Shown here: in pieces, positions 54,446 to 63,542 of the stretch | Numbering within the stretch: the first letter of the stretch is position 1 | Layout: each line of letters begins with the position of its first letter | The notes under the pieces: model-generated | Told to the model about the DNA's origin: nothing | Database searches by the model: none | Seen by the model: only the letters and a program-made list of their open reading frames with translations | Translations under genes and position numbers: made by a program | DNA from: an uncultured Pelagimonas sp. | GTDB lineage: Bacteria > Pseudomonadota > Alphaproteobacteria > Rhodobacterales > Rhodobacteraceae | Direction: 5' to 3' | DNA length: 64,000 bases | Assembly (NCBI GenBank): GCA_947499735.1 | Contig: CANMPP010000001.1 | Span: 1,612,001 to 1,676,000 of the forward strand

Positions 54446-55464
54446 GTCTCTTCCATCTCCCATTCATCGCCCGCAACCGCGCCGCTGATCAGATTATAGC
54501 TGAGCAGATCGGGAATATCGCGCGGGTCGCGCACCAATGGCGTCACTTTTCCGTTCAATGCCTGTAGATCACGCATCCAGCCTTGAACCGCGTGTCGCGC
54601 CTCATCCAAAGGCACAAATTCAAAACGCAGCTCTGCGCCAGCGGGGGCTTGTGCAATACGCGGCAAATCGCAGGCGATCACCGTACCAATGCGCGGATAC
54701 CCCCCAGTTGTCTGCGCTTCAGCCATCAAAACATAGGGCGTACCATCCCCCGTCACCTGAATATCACCGGTCGTAATCACGTCAGACAGGATTGACAGGC
54801 CCGCCTCGGCCGCGAACCCATCGGGGTTCTCAGCGCTGATGACCGGCGCACCCATGCGGGTTGCCCGGGCGTCTTTGGCGAAAGTAGCGGCTTCGAACCT
54901 ATCGCGCATGGTCTGGGAAAACAGTTCGGTTTGGAAACTGGCGACAATACGGATACGCCCACCATCAAAGCGGTTTTCCACCGGTAGGATCATACCCGCT
55001 TCAAAAGCATCATCTGTGCCTAGGGGCAGTTGATCCCCCGGCTGTAACCCAGCGCCAAATTTCGCCGTCAAATGCGGCGAACGTGCCCCCAATTGCATCG
55101 GCGTTTCAAGCCCACCACCAATATGCAGATAGCCCACCATCCCCTGTTCACAGGCACCAATTTCAATCACAGTCCCCGCAGCAATGACATGCGAGGCATT
55201 CCAAACCAACGCCTCACCCGCAGCACTGGCACGCATCGGAGCACCGGTCAGCGCGATCCGCATGTCGCGATCCGCCTGAAACGCCCCGCCGATTCCCATC
55301 ATTTCAATCGCAGCGCAATCTTGCCCCAACAGCGCATTGCCCTCGGCCAACGCTTGCACATCCAGCGCCCCCCCGCGTGACAGGCCACGCGCCAGAAAAC
55401 CGGGACGTCCGGTATCCTGCACAGACATGATGGGACCTGCGCGCAATATGGTGAGATAGCTCAT
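54442..55464 (-). CDS. pxpC: 5-oxoprolinase subunit C
   Basis: A 340-aa biotin-dependent-carboxylase-like (KipA/DUR1-type) protein. MSYLTILRAGPIMSVQDTGRPG is the diagnostic N-terminus, with GLSRGGALDVQALAEGNALLG next. SDVITTGDIQVTGDGTPYVLM and the TTGGYPRIGTVI motif follow. It overlaps pxpA and pxpB by four bases each. Forms the PxpBC ATP-binding, oxoproline-phosphorylating part. Confidence 0.93.
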   Translation of the reverse strand: MSYLTILRAGPIMSVQDTGRPGFLARGLSRGGALDVQALAEGNALLGQDCAAIEMMGIGGAFQADRDMRIALTGAPMRASAAGEALVWNASHVIAAGTVIEIGACEQGMVGYLHIGGGLETPMQLGARSPHLTAKFGAGLQPGDQLPLGTDDAFEAGMILPVENRFDGGRIRIVASFQTELFSQTMRDRFEAATFAKDARATRMGAPVISAENPDGFAAEAGLSILSDVITTGDIQVTGDGTPYVLMAEAQTTGGYPRIGTVIACDLPRIAQAPAGAELRFEFVPLDEARHAVQGWMRDLQALNGKVTPLVRDPRDIPDLLSYNLISGAVAGDEWEMEET

Positions 55465-56192
55465 GGGATGATCTCCCATTCCGCGCCGCCATTGGGGTCA
55501 TTTTCATAGCGTGCAAATTCTGCTTCCGTCACGGCGTTGAATTGAACCTCATCGCCCGGCAATAACATAAACGCACGGTCTGCATTTGGCTGAAACAACT
55601 GAACCGCTGTTTGTCCCACATGCATCCAGCCTGTTGGATTGGCCACCGCAAACAGCACAAATTGACGGATCGCCAAAACCAATGCGCCAGCGGGCACCTG
55701 TGGTGTAATCTGGCTGAGACGCGGAATATCCCAATGGGGATCCAGTGTACCCAAATAGGGTTGCCCGGGCGCAAACCCCAGCGTGATGACACGCGTGCGA
55801 GCAGCGGACAATTCTGCTGCGGCCTCTGGCACTGTCAACCCAGCCGCCTTTGCCGCCTGCGCCATTTGTGGGGCCAATTCTGTCCCGTACACTGTTGGGA
55901 TTCTATATAAACGCCGCCCATCAGGCAGCGGTTCTGCGGTCCAGTCCCGACTGAGCACCAGTGTCTTGATCTGGTCCTCGACCTGTTCAAAATCAGCAAA
56001 GGCAGACAGGCGGATCGCTGTTGACGCCAATGCGCTGGTGACCTCTTCCACGCCGTCCCACCCAGCCACTTCTATCGCGGCACGCAATGCCAAGGCAGCA
56101 CGATTTGCAGGTTCGTTCAGCTGATCGGAAAAGCGGATAACAAATCCATCCGTGCCCAGCGTCTGGATGCGGGGCCATTGGGATTGTGTCAA
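55461..56192 (-). CDS. pxpB: 5-oxoprolinase subunit B
   Basis: A 243-aa KipI/PxpB protein. The start is a TTG overlapping the yacG stop (TTGA), with GGAG eight bases before. GTDGFVIRFSDQLNEP opens it; the family core is VTLGFAPGQPYLGTLDP-like, with PAGALVLAIRQFVLFAVANPTGWMH further on. It pairs with PxpC. Order pxpB-pxpC-pxpA is common in proteobacteria. Confidence 0.92.
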   Translation of the reverse strand: MTQSQWPRIQTLGTDGFVIRFSDQLNEPANRAALALRAAIEVAGWDGVEEVTSALASTAIRLSAFADFEQVEDQIKTLVLSRDWTAEPLPDGRRLYRIPTVYGTELAPQMAQAAKAAGLTVPEAAAELSAARTRVITLGFAPGQPYLGTLDPHWDIPRLSQITPQVPAGALVLAIRQFVLFAVANPTGWMHVGQTAVQLFQPNADRAFMLLPGDEVQFNAVTEAEFARYENDPNGGAEWEIIP

Positions 56193-56383
56193 TGTGGCCG
56201 CTCCATTGCCTCGCGCAAGACGTTTTCAGTTGCCTCTAGCGCCTCTTCAATATCATCGGGATCATTGGAAGGGATTGCATAGGATCCCCCCAACCATTTG
56301 GCCAGATCCACATCTGCGCAACGCTTTGAACAAAAGGGGCGCAATTCAGGATCAGATTTGCGCTGGCAAATCGGACAGCTCAT
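56189..56383 (-). CDS. yacG: DNA gyrase inhibitor YacG
   Basis: A 64-aa zinc protein with CPICQRKSDPELRPFCSKRC: four Cys ligands CPxC and C-x3-C. Then DVDLAKWLGGSYAIPS. It binds GyrB and inhibits gyrase. Overlaps RNase E/G by four bases upstream and pxpB downstream. Length is typical. Confidence 0.93.
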   Translation of the reverse strand: MSCPICQRKSDPELRPFCSKRCADVDLAKWLGGSYAIPSNDPDDIEEALEATENVLREAMERPH

Positions 56384-57414
56384 TTCAAAACCTCGCTTAA
56401 GGGCACGCGTTCGCGTTTGCGTTGTAGCTCCATCAGGCCCAGCTGTGTCCAGCCTGCCAGAATGGTTTCCACGCTGTCTTTTTTCAAACCAGCCCGCAAC
56501 AAGCTTTCCATTTGGCGGCGTTCTTTCTTGGCACATGGCGCCATATCGAGCAAAATCTGACCACCCAAACCGCGCAAACGCAGCTGGCGCGGAATTTCCT
56601 TCAACGCGGCCAAATTGGCCTTCAAACCGGCCGCAGGTGACGTATCACCACCGGTATTAATATCCACAGCCACCAAAGCCCGCGTTGGTTCAATCCACAT
56701 AGATCCCCCGCCCGGCAGAACAACATCAGGCCGTTGCAAAGCATCGATCATGTCATCCACACTGTGATGGGCAAATGATCCCTCAGACGTATCCAGATCG
56801 GCCTCTTCGGACCATTCTTGCCATGCCAAACCATGCGGCCCCGGCCCTTCAACCAATAGATCAGCCTCACCCGTTCCATCCGCCAGAACCTGCGCAGCCA
56901 GCGACGACATCGCAACAATGTCTTCTGCAATGTCGTCTGCGTTACCGTCGCGCGTCGCCGAACGCAGAATCAATCCAGCCCCCTCGGGCAAAGGTGCCTC
57001 TGCCAATGCTTCGCGCGCAATCACATTGATCTCATCGCGCAGGTCATCATCCTTGATAGAGCGCGAAATATTGATCCCCGGTGCGCCAGGGGTCACAATC
57101 GCATAGCGCGATTTGAACAAAAGGCGCGTCGTCACCGGAATGGCCTTGCCCGGTTCGGCATGGCCCGTGACCATAACCAGCAATGGTTCTCCGGGTTTTA
57201 AACCTTTGACTTGGCGCAAAAATGCTGACCCGTCAGGTGTGCGCAAAAACATACCCCCCTGCCCTTTTACCGGCCGGTCGGCGATGGCGCGATAGATCGA
57301 ACCGGGGCGCGGGCTGTCTGTGTCAATCAGCAGATCATCGAGCTGCCCGTTCACCAGTTTCGCAGCCGCTTCGCGACCCCGAACTGTATCCAAAAGAATA
57401 GATGTGCCTTTCAT
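56380..57414 (-). CDS. Ribonuclease E/G family protein
   Basis: A 344-aa truncated RNase E/G core. Catalytic Asp in ALVAVDINTGGDTS and in GGQILLDMAPCAKKERR; an RNA-channel segment ISRSIKDDDLRDE is visible. The usual length of RNase G is about 490, so the S1-type and 5'-sensor parts are partly missing or reduced; these short forms are common in Rhodobacterales. It starts MKGTSILLDTVRGREAAA. It begins the coupled chain yacG-pxpB-pxpC-pxpA. Role: RNA processing or decay. Confidence 0.88.
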   Translation of the reverse strand: MKGTSILLDTVRGREAAAKLVNGQLDDLLIDTDSPRPGSIYRAIADRPVKGQGGMFLRTPDGSAFLRQVKGLKPGEPLLVMVTGHAEPGKAIPVTTRLLFKSRYAIVTPGAPGINISRSIKDDDLRDEINVIAREALAEAPLPEGAGLILRSATRDGNADDIAEDIVAMSSLAAQVLADGTGEADLLVEGPGPHGLAWQEWSEEADLDTSEGSFAHHSVDDMIDALQRPDVVLPGGGSMWIEPTRALVAVDINTGGDTSPAAGLKANLAALKEIPRQLRLRGLGGQILLDMAPCAKKERRQMESLLRAGLKKDSVETILAGWTQLGLMELQRKRERVPLSEVLK

Positions 57415-57498
57415 GCCCTCTCTCTAGCTCGGTTTCGCTGCATTCGAAAGGGACATCTCCGTCTGCCCATCCGCAAAATCACGTCGAAATTGGCCGAG

Positions 57499-57837
57499 CT
57501 ATTCTGAACTCATGAAGGTATTCTCGTTCTGCAATACTTCAACGAGGCCCATCAACCTCTCTGAAAGGGACGGGTATGCTCTAAGTAGTTGCAACAATGC
57601 TTCATCGTCTGCCGTAATTTCATAACCGTAAAGTGCCCAAGAAACACTTACCTGTAGATATTCACAAACATTTATGAAATTCGCCAATTGAGGATCTCTC
57701 CCCCGTTTCAAAACACCTGAAAGATAACTTTCACTGTTCCCCGAATGCAATGACACTTCCCTCAGTGAGAGGCCTTTGTCAGCAACCACCTGCAATAGGC
57801 GAACTCGCATAGCTTCTGGATCAAAATGTGCTTTCAT
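57499..57837 (-). CDS. XRE-family DNA-binding protein
   Basis: A 112-aa protein. An XRE helix-turn-helix covers ~10-65 (RLLQVVADKGLSLREVSLHSG, then ESYLSGVLKRGRDPQLANF). The C-terminal half is helical (LLQLLRAYPSLSERLMGLVE) and may dimerise. It stands upstream of the RNase gene on the same strand. The adjoining broken hydrolase suggests a past rearrangement. Target unknown. Confidence 0.82.
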   Translation of the reverse strand: MKAHFDPEAMRVRLLQVVADKGLSLREVSLHSGNSESYLSGVLKRGRDPQLANFINVCEYLQVSVSWALYGYEITADDEALLQLLRAYPSLSERLMGLVEVLQNENTFMSSE

Positions 57838-57844
57838 GATCCCA

Positions 57845-58055
57845 TAATAGAGTCATTTTTCTAAATGCACTCCCACCATAGCCGCGTAAATATGGCATAA
57901 TGCAACGCCACCCCCTTGCTGGCCAAATTTGTGGCCACCGCATCAAAACAATGCGGATCATAGGGGAAGCCATGCAGCAATATGACAGGATCCCCATCTG
58001 AAGGACCCATTTCATGATACGCAATGCTTAAGACAGTCGTCTGAACGGTTTTCAC
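57845..58055 (-). pseudogene. Alpha/beta hydrolase, frameshifted and truncated
   Basis: A hydrolase N-terminus starting GTG at 58055 with GGGAGG five bases before: VKTVQTTVLSIAYHEMGP, then VILLHGFPYDPHCFDAVA (HGFP oxyanion motif). After KGVAL the frame fails; the next expected segment MPYLRGYGGSAF appears in another frame, consistent with a one-base insertion in the GGGG run near 57925. The usual nucleophile and catalytic acid parts are missing: the reading ends next to the XRE gene start. A remnant of a ~280-aa enzyme. Confidence 0.78.
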
Positions 58056-58130
58056 TGGCCCCTCCCGAAACATCTGTCAGAAGAACCTAGCCGCACGGGC
58101 CTGCACCGGGTCAAGAAAAAGGCAACCCTT

Positions 58131-58709
58131 TTATGTGTAAAGGTCCAACCCTGCCGCAGTAAGCAGCCCGGCCGTTTCGGCCAAAGGAAGACCAACAACG
58201 GCCGTGAAAGACCCCGAAATCCATGGAATAAACGCGCTGGCTGGCCCTTGGATCCCGTATCCGCCCGCCTTGCCTTTCCAATCGCCCGAAACGAGATAGG
58301 CATTTAATTCAGGATTAGACAGCATCTTCATTTTGACCTGTGTGACCACATCGCGTTCCCAAATCTGATCACCTTTGCGCACCGCTACGGCCGTGATCAC
58401 CCGGTGACGCCGCCCGGACATCATCGTTAGGAATTCAGCCGCTTCTTTTTCATCCGCAGGCTTCCCAATGATCCGCCGCCCCAATGCAACCGTGGTATCG
58501 GCAGATAGCACGACGTCATCTGGATCAGCTTCAATCGCCAACGCCTTTTCCTTTGCCAAGCGCGTGCAATAGGGGCGCGGCAATTCACCTTTGCGAGGAT
58601 CTTCGTTGATGTCCGGCGGGCGGATATCTGACGGTGTCAAACCCAATTGTGCCAGCAATTCCAGACGGCGCGGGCTGCCAGAACCAAGGATAAGGCGAGG
58701 CTGGGTCAT
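58131..58709 (-). CDS. maf: Maf-like nucleoside-triphosphate pyrophosphatase
   Basis: A 192-aa Maf. [18 protein letters not shown] is the start signature; [20 protein letters not shown] and [13 protein letters not shown] then [15 protein letters not shown] complete it. Members hydrolyse non-canonical or canonical nucleotides and were linked to septum formation. Downstream of infA; a terminator separates them. Confidence 0.93.
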   Translation of the reverse strand: MTQPRLILGSGSPRRLELLAQLGLTPSDIRPPDINEDPRKGELPRPYCTRLAKEKALAIEADPDDVVLSADTTVALGRRIIGKPADEKEAAEFLTMMSGRRHRVITAVAVRKGDQIWERDVVTQVKMKMLSNPELNAYLVSGDWKGKAGGYGIQGPASAFIPWISGSFTAVVGLPLAETAGLLTAAGLDLYT

Positions 58710-58750
58710 GATGGGATCTCCTGTCGTTCCAACGGCAGATTTAGGCCAAA

Positions 58751-58776
58751 CAAAAAGCCGGGCGCAAGACCCGGCT
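58751..58776 (-). terminator. Rho-independent terminator after infA
   Basis: On the minus strand stem AGCCGGG/CCCGGCT with a seven-base loop then TTTTTG. It is 28 bases after infA. Confidence 0.85.
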
Positions 58777-58804
58777 TCTCTAACTCACATATTAAGCGAT
58801 CCGC

Positions 58805-59023
58805 TTATTTAAAGCGGTAGTTGATCCGACCTTTGGTCAGGTCGTAAGGTGTCATTTCCACCTGAACTTTGTCGCCTGCCAGAACGCGGATGCGGTTCTT
58901 GCGCATCTTGCCTGCCGTATGTGCGATGATCTCATGGCCGTTTTCAAGCTCGACCCGAAATGTCGCATTTGGCAGGAGTTCCTTAACGACACCGGGAAAT
59001 TCGAGCGTATCTTCCTTGGCCAT
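58805..59023 (-). CDS. infA: Translation initiation factor IF-1
   Basis: A 72-aa S1/OB-fold protein with [40 protein letters not shown] and [13 protein letters not shown]. Exact family length. Binds the 30S A-site region in initiation. GGAG precedes. Followed by a terminator then maf. Confidence 0.97.
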   Translation of the reverse strand: MAKEDTLEFPGVVKELLPNATFRVELENGHEIIAHTAGKMRKNRIRVLAGDKVQVEMTPYDLTKGRINYRFK

Positions 59024-59126
59024 GGTATCTCCTACATTAATTGCACTTAATCCCGTATTTTGCGGGATGATCGTTCATATGGTCTTAAAACCGCTTTTTA
59101 TCAAGGGGGGAAATGCGGCATCTGCA

Positions 59127-60008
59127 TCATAGCTTGACCAAAGGCGCGGGATTTACGCGACCGGCTTGATCTTCCCAATGCAATCGATTGAGCTGCGCAC
59201 CGCCCGCACGCACCCGCGATATCGCATCCAGATCCACATCCGCATAGGTCCATCCCGGACGGTTCAGCACACCTTGTGCAATAACGCCTGTTTCTGGAAA
59301 CCCCACATCCGGCGGACCATAGACCCCGCCCGCCCCGACATTTTCATCCACAGCAGGACAATTCAGAAACGGCTGAACGATGGATGACATGACCGTCACG
59401 CATTGATTTTCTAACGCCCTTGCCTGCGCCCCGATTTTGACACGCGAATACCCCGTCAACGCATCAGTGCAAGACGGAACAAGGATGATATCCGCCTCCA
59501 TCACCGCACGCGACAACAGGGGAAATTCGCTGTCATAACAAATCAGGATCGCGATTTTTCCAAGGGCCGTGTCAAAAACCTGCAATGGCCCACCCCCCTG
59601 CATGCCCCAAGTTTCACGTTCAAAGCGTGTCATGATTTGTTTATCCTGCACAGCCATGCCGCCGTCTGGCGAAAAGAAACGCGCGCGATTGACAGGTAAA
59701 CCTTCAAAAACCGGATCAAAAACCGCGGCAGAGGCCGCTAGAATGTAGCAATTAAATGTCCGGGCCAGTTCCCTATGAAGCTGATCAATGTCAGCGACAA
59801 AATCCGCCACAACACGCAAACAGGTCTGAATATCTGCCGCCGCTTCAGCCCCTGCCAAAGTCGCCAATTCCATAGCGCCATATTCGGGAAAGACCAGCAG
59901 ATCAGCGCCGTTTTCTGACGCATCCCGGACCCACGAGGTCAGTTTGTCGACATAGTCGGTGAAATTAGAAAAGGAATCCAACGGGTATGCGGCGGTTGCG
60001 ATTTTCAT
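59127..60008 (-). CDS. Carbon-nitrogen hydrolase (nitrilase superfamily)
   Basis: A 293-aa nitrilase-fold amidase. Catalytic Glu in LLVFPEYGAME, Lys in VQDKQIMTRFERE, Cys in IAILICYDSEFPLLS. MKIATAAYPLDSF begins the fold; I use the ATG at 60008 over the TTG two codons earlier. Substrate unknown; related members cut omega-amides. Upstream 60015-60211 holds no supported gene. Confidence 0.9.
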   Translation of the reverse strand: MKIATAAYPLDSFSNFTDYVDKLTSWVRDASENGADLLVFPEYGAMELATLAGAEAAADIQTCLRVVADFVADIDQLHRELARTFNCYILAASAAVFDPVFEGLPVNRARFFSPDGGMAVQDKQIMTRFERETWGMQGGGPLQVFDTALGKIAILICYDSEFPLLSRAVMEADIILVPSCTDALTGYSRVKIGAQARALENQCVTVMSSIVQPFLNCPAVDENVGAGGVYGPPDVGFPETGVIAQGVLNRPGWTYADVDLDAISRVRAGGAQLNRLHWEDQAGRVNPAPLVKL

Positions 60009-60211
60009 GGGCAAAACACTTTAGGCGTGGTGGGGACAAGATCGGCAGGTAGCACAGAGTTGTAATATTGAGGGCAATATTTCAGGTTTCTACAGGCCAA
60101 CCAATCTGGCCTTCAATGACGCCATAGGCTTTACCGTCTTCCCGCTGCACCTTTGCCACAATATGCGTCGCGATATGCTGAGAATACAGATTTATATGGC
60201 ACTTATATAAG

Positions 60212-60793
60212 CTAAAGGGCACGCATCCAGAATTGTAGCTCTTTGACGGTGCTCGCATCCTGATCCACGTCTTTCCAATCAAACCGCGCTTTCACATTCG
60301 GTAGAGGCGCATAACCGCGTTTGCGCCAAAACGGATCCAGTGGCGCATAAGCATCTGGTTTTAATGGATGGTCCATAGGTCGAATGACGGAACAAAAGGC
60401 GGAATGCGTGGCACCTAAAGACCGTGCATGATCTTCGCGCGCATCCATAAACGCATGTCCAATGCCCCTGCCGCGATAGTCAGACAGCAACACAGATTCA
60501 GCGCAGTAAAAAATATCAGACATCGGCACGGGGTGATGTTTGAAAGGTTCTGCGAAATCATCGGCATGATCGCTTAAGGGCGTGCCCGTGGCCGCACCAA
60601 CCAGTTGATCCCCATTAAAGGCCCCGACCAAAACGGCTGTTTTCGAAGTGACATATGAACGCATATAGTCGCGCTCATAATCCAAAGACCCATCATAAAG
60701 ATAAGGAAAGTCACGAAACACCGTGATGCGCAACCGGGCCAGATCATCCAAAACGGCGACGATCGCATCGCCGGTCAAAACCTCGACCCTCAT
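60212..60793 (-). CDS. GNAT family N-acetyltransferase
   Basis: A 193-aa acetyltransferase. Acetyl-CoA loop DYRGRGIGHAFMDAREDHAR; first strand MRVEVLTGDAIVAVL; an aromatic RDFPYLYDGSLDYERDYM follows. C-terminal WKDVDQDASTVKELQFWMRAL. The start at 60793 overlaps the stop of the NTF2-like gene (ATGA). Acceptor unknown. End of the hisD-NTF2-GNAT run. Confidence 0.88.
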   Translation of the reverse strand: MRVEVLTGDAIVAVLDDLARLRITVFRDFPYLYDGSLDYERDYMRSYVTSKTAVLVGAFNGDQLVGAATGTPLSDHADDFAEPFKHHPVPMSDIFYCAESVLLSDYRGRGIGHAFMDAREDHARSLGATHSAFCSVIRPMDHPLKPDAYAPLDPFWRKRGYAPLPNVKARFDWKDVDQDASTVKELQFWMRAL

Positions 60794-61182
60794 GAGACCT
60801 GCGCAACCCAATCAGCAAGGTTATAATAAGTCACAACACGGGTGATTTTATCACCATCCAGCGAAAAGAACGATCCGGCCGGCAAACGATATGTCTGCCC
60901 CTTCGCCTCTGGCAGACCGGCATCTGTGGCCAGATACGTGCCATTCACGACATATTCGGCGGCAGCACGACGGCCATCACTGCTGGAAAAGATAACCATA
61001 TCGGTCAGCTTTTCTTGATAGCAGCGATCCATATGCGCACAGAATTCACCAAAAGCCGCCTTACCAATGCGAATATGACCTTCATTCACGTGATGCGCTA
61101 CGTCATCAGACAGACAGGCCAGCATGCCATCCGTATCCCCAGAATTGAACGCGTCAAAATAGGCTTGGATCGTGGCATGCAT
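60790..61182 (-). CDS. NTF2-like (SnoaL) fold protein
   Basis: A 130-aa protein of the NTF2-like superfamily: ATIQAYFDAFNSGDTDGMLA at the start, then HIRIGKAAFGEFCAHMDRCY, and FFSLDGDKITRVVTYYNLADW at the end. A ketosteroid-isomerase-type cone fold. It could be an isomerase, hydrolase or accessory; no clear catalytic set. Between hisD (28-base gap) and a GNAT, with a four-base overlap to the latter. Confidence 0.85.
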   Translation of the reverse strand: MHATIQAYFDAFNSGDTDGMLACLSDDVAHHVNEGHIRIGKAAFGEFCAHMDRCYQEKLTDMVIFSSSDGRRAAAEYVVNGTYLATDAGLPEAKGQTYRLPAGSFFSLDGDKITRVVTYYNLADWVAQVS

Positions 61183-61210
61183 TTTTCGTCTTTCTCTCTT
61201 TGCGGCGATC

Positions 61211-62509
61211 TCAGTTCAAGCTGTCCAAACGCGCCGTGACAGACAGGCCATGGGCCTCTAAGCTTTCTGAGTTTGCCAAAACCTCCGCGGCAGGCCCAAT
61301 GGCCCGCAGCGCTTCCGGCGTCATTTTTGCCAAAGTTGTTCGTTTGAGAAAGTCCATGACCGACAATCCAGACGAAAAACGCGCCGAACGCGCGGTCGGT
61401 AGCACGTGGTTTGGCCCGCCAATGTAATCGCCAATGGCCTCTGGCGTATATTGACCTAGGAAAATGGCCCCTGCATGTGTCGTCTTTTCCGACAGCGCAT
61501 CAGGATCAGCCACGCAAAGTTCCAAATGTTCTGGCGCGATGCGATTGGACAAGATGGCGGCCTCATCCAAATCCCGCACAATGATCACTGCACCATAATC
61601 GCGCCAGCTGGCCGCCGCGATATCAGCGCGTTCCAACGTTTTTAGACGCGCATCCACCGCATCAGATACCGCCTGACCAAAGGCGGGATCGGTCGTGATT
61701 AATAGACTTTGGGCGCTTTGATCATGTTCGGCTTGGCTCATCAGATCCAGCGCGATCCAGTCGGGATTGTTGTCACCATCAGCAATCACAAGGATCTCGG
61801 ACGGGCCAGCGATCATATCAATGCCCACTTTGCCAAAGACCCGGCGCTTGGCCGCCGCGACATAGGCATTGCCCGGCCCCGTGATCATGTCGACGGGATG
61901 GACCGTATCCGTCCCATAGGCCAGCGCCGCAATCGCCTGTGCGCCCCCGATCCGATAAATCACATCCACACCGGCCAGTTTTGCTGCCAAAAGAACCAAT
62001 GGGTTCACCACGCCATCCGGTGTGGGCACGCAAATGGCAAGACGTTCAACACCCGCGACCTTGGCCGGGATCGCGTTCATCAAAACAGAAGATGGGTAGG
62101 ATGCCAAACCACCCGGCACGTAAAGGCCCGCAGCGGAAACCGGCGTCCATCGCCATCCCAATGTGGCCCCAGCCTCATCCGTCCAGCTGGCATCTGAAGG
62201 CAATTGTTTTTCATGATAGGCCCGGATGCGATTGGCCGCCAATTCCAACGCAGCACGTTCTTTGTCAGATACAGAGGCACAATAGCGCTCAATCTCTTCA
62301 GCGGGAAACGCCATCGTGTCTGGTGCCAGATCTAAACGATCAAATCGTGATGTCAGCTCTAAAACTGCCGCATCGCCGCGATCTCGTACATCCTGAATGA
62401 TTGCAGCGACCGTATGATCTACGTCTTCATCTTCCTCACGTTTCGCGCCTAGCAGCGCGGCAAACTGGTCTTCGAAATCGACATCAAGCGTATTGAGGAA
62501 AACGGGCAT
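61211..62509 (-). CDS. hisD: Histidinol dehydrogenase
   Basis: A 432-aa HisD, the last two steps of histidine synthesis (histidinol to histidine), zinc- and NAD-dependent. Signatures: IDMIAGPSEILVIADGDNN, LDLMSQAEHDQSAQSLL, IAPEHLELCVADPDAL and GGPNHVLPTARSARFSSGLSV. The zinc Gln/His ligands (SQAEHD) are present. Far from the main his group (50 kb). It heads the NTF2-GNAT run. Confidence 0.97.
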   Translation of the reverse strand: MPVFLNTLDVDFEDQFAALLGAKREEDEDVDHTVAAIIQDVRDRGDAAVLELTSRFDRLDLAPDTMAFPAEEIERYCASVSDKERAALELAANRIRAYHEKQLPSDASWTDEAGATLGWRWTPVSAAGLYVPGGLASYPSSVLMNAIPAKVAGVERLAICVPTPDGVVNPLVLLAAKLAGVDVIYRIGGAQAIAALAYGTDTVHPVDMITGPGNAYVAAAKRRVFGKVGIDMIAGPSEILVIADGDNNPDWIALDLMSQAEHDQSAQSLLITTDPAFGQAVSDAVDARLKTLERADIAAASWRDYGAVIIVRDLDEAAILSNRIAPEHLELCVADPDALSEKTTHAGAIFLGQYTPEAIGDYIGGPNHVLPTARSARFSSGLSVMDFLKRTTLAKMTPEALRAIGPAAEVLANSESLEAHGLSVTARLDSLN

Positions 62510-62582
62510 GTGTTTGGCTCCTTATCTGGAGCGTGGTGTATCGCGACATTTAGGCGGTCTCAAGTCGCATAAACACATATAA

Positions 62583-62615
62583 AAAGGGCAGGCACGCCGC
62601 TGCGCCCTGCCCTTT
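62583..62615 (-). terminator. Rho-independent terminator after the CTERM gene
   Basis: A ten-base stem AAAGGGCAGG/CCTGCCCTTT around a GC-rich loop. On the minus strand the stem ends in TTTTTATATG. Confidence 0.83.
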
Positions 62616-62635
62616 ACGGATCTTTTCAAGTTGCC

Positions 62636-63304
62636 TTAGGCCGCTTGCTTGGCTTTACGACGACGCATCGCTGCAAGACCGCCCAATCCGCCCAGCAACA
62701 ATGCTGCTGAGGCTGGAACTGGCACAGGTACAGGCGCAATCTGAATGTTATCAAAGCCGCCCGAACCACCCAGCGTGACCGTGATCGACTGGGTTACATA
62801 GCTAAAGCCGGTAAATTCTTGATAGTGATGATTGCCCGTTGTGATGTCTTCCAACGCGTACACGCCACCATCAACCTGAACATCAATTTCGTTGTTATAA
62901 CGCGTTTCAGAATCCAGCAGCGTGATGCCCAAGAATTCGATCAGCTCGTCAAAAACCAGAACAACTGTACCGCCACCTGCTTCATCATCTGGATCGCTGG
63001 AATCCCCATTTTCAGAAATAATCAGGATATTCGACCCAGTATATACGTCACCAGTTGTCGTCTCTGTCGGATTCTGCAGATCCGGATCAGACGTTTTTCC
63101 GTCAAAGCCGGTGTCGAAAATCTGCGCTGTGTCTGGTCCATCGCCAAAGTTCGTCGTTGTGATCGTGCCGGTGATCCCGCCAAAATCGAATTGCCCATTG
63201 GCAATTAAATCCCCATGCTCAAAATCACTGAATGTAATCGTTTCAGAGTTTGCTGCTCCCGCAAGACATGTTGCGAGCATGGCTACCATCAGTTTTAGTT
63301 TCAT
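62636..63304 (-). CDS. Exported CTERM-sorted protein (VPVPA type)
   Basis: A 222-aa exported protein. Signal peptide MKLKLMVAMLATCLAGAANS. Mature beta-type region with TITFSDFEHGDLIANGQFDF and NILIISENGDSSDPDDEAGG, an acidic loop that may bind calcium, then a C-terminal APVPVPVPASAALLLGGLGG and RRRKAK. This is a PEP-CTERM-like signal. The start at 63304 follows the conserved signal peptide; the longer frame upstream is not signal-like. Single gene with terminator. Confidence 0.82.
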   Translation of the reverse strand: MKLKLMVAMLATCLAGAANSETITFSDFEHGDLIANGQFDFGGITGTITTTNFGDGPDTAQIFDTGFDGKTSDPDLQNPTETTTGDVYTGSNILIISENGDSSDPDDEAGGGTVVLVFDELIEFLGITLLDSETRYNNEIDVQVDGGVYALEDITTGNHHYQEFTGFSYVTQSITVTLGGSGGFDNIQIAPVPVPVPASAALLLGGLGGLAAMRRRKAKQAA

Positions 63305-63542
63305 TACATATCCAATCACCAATTCGCCCCAAAAGTGGGACGTATGTAACCGTGATAGGCATATGTTTTCGCGCCTTTCTAGCACGGAATCCGAACAGTA
63401 ATATTATCGTGATATTAGAACAATTCTAATAAAAATACGCAAAGCAGAGTGTTAAAATAACGTTACGTCAAAATGGTGTTATGCCATGCGAAAAATGTAC
63501 GAACTTCGCCGAAATTTGCAGTCAGATCGTCAGTTTCCGCCC

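Noticed and set aside
60082-60282. 66-aa open frame upstream of the nitrilase-like gene
   Set aside because: Overlaps the GNAT 3' end in another frame and has no start context.
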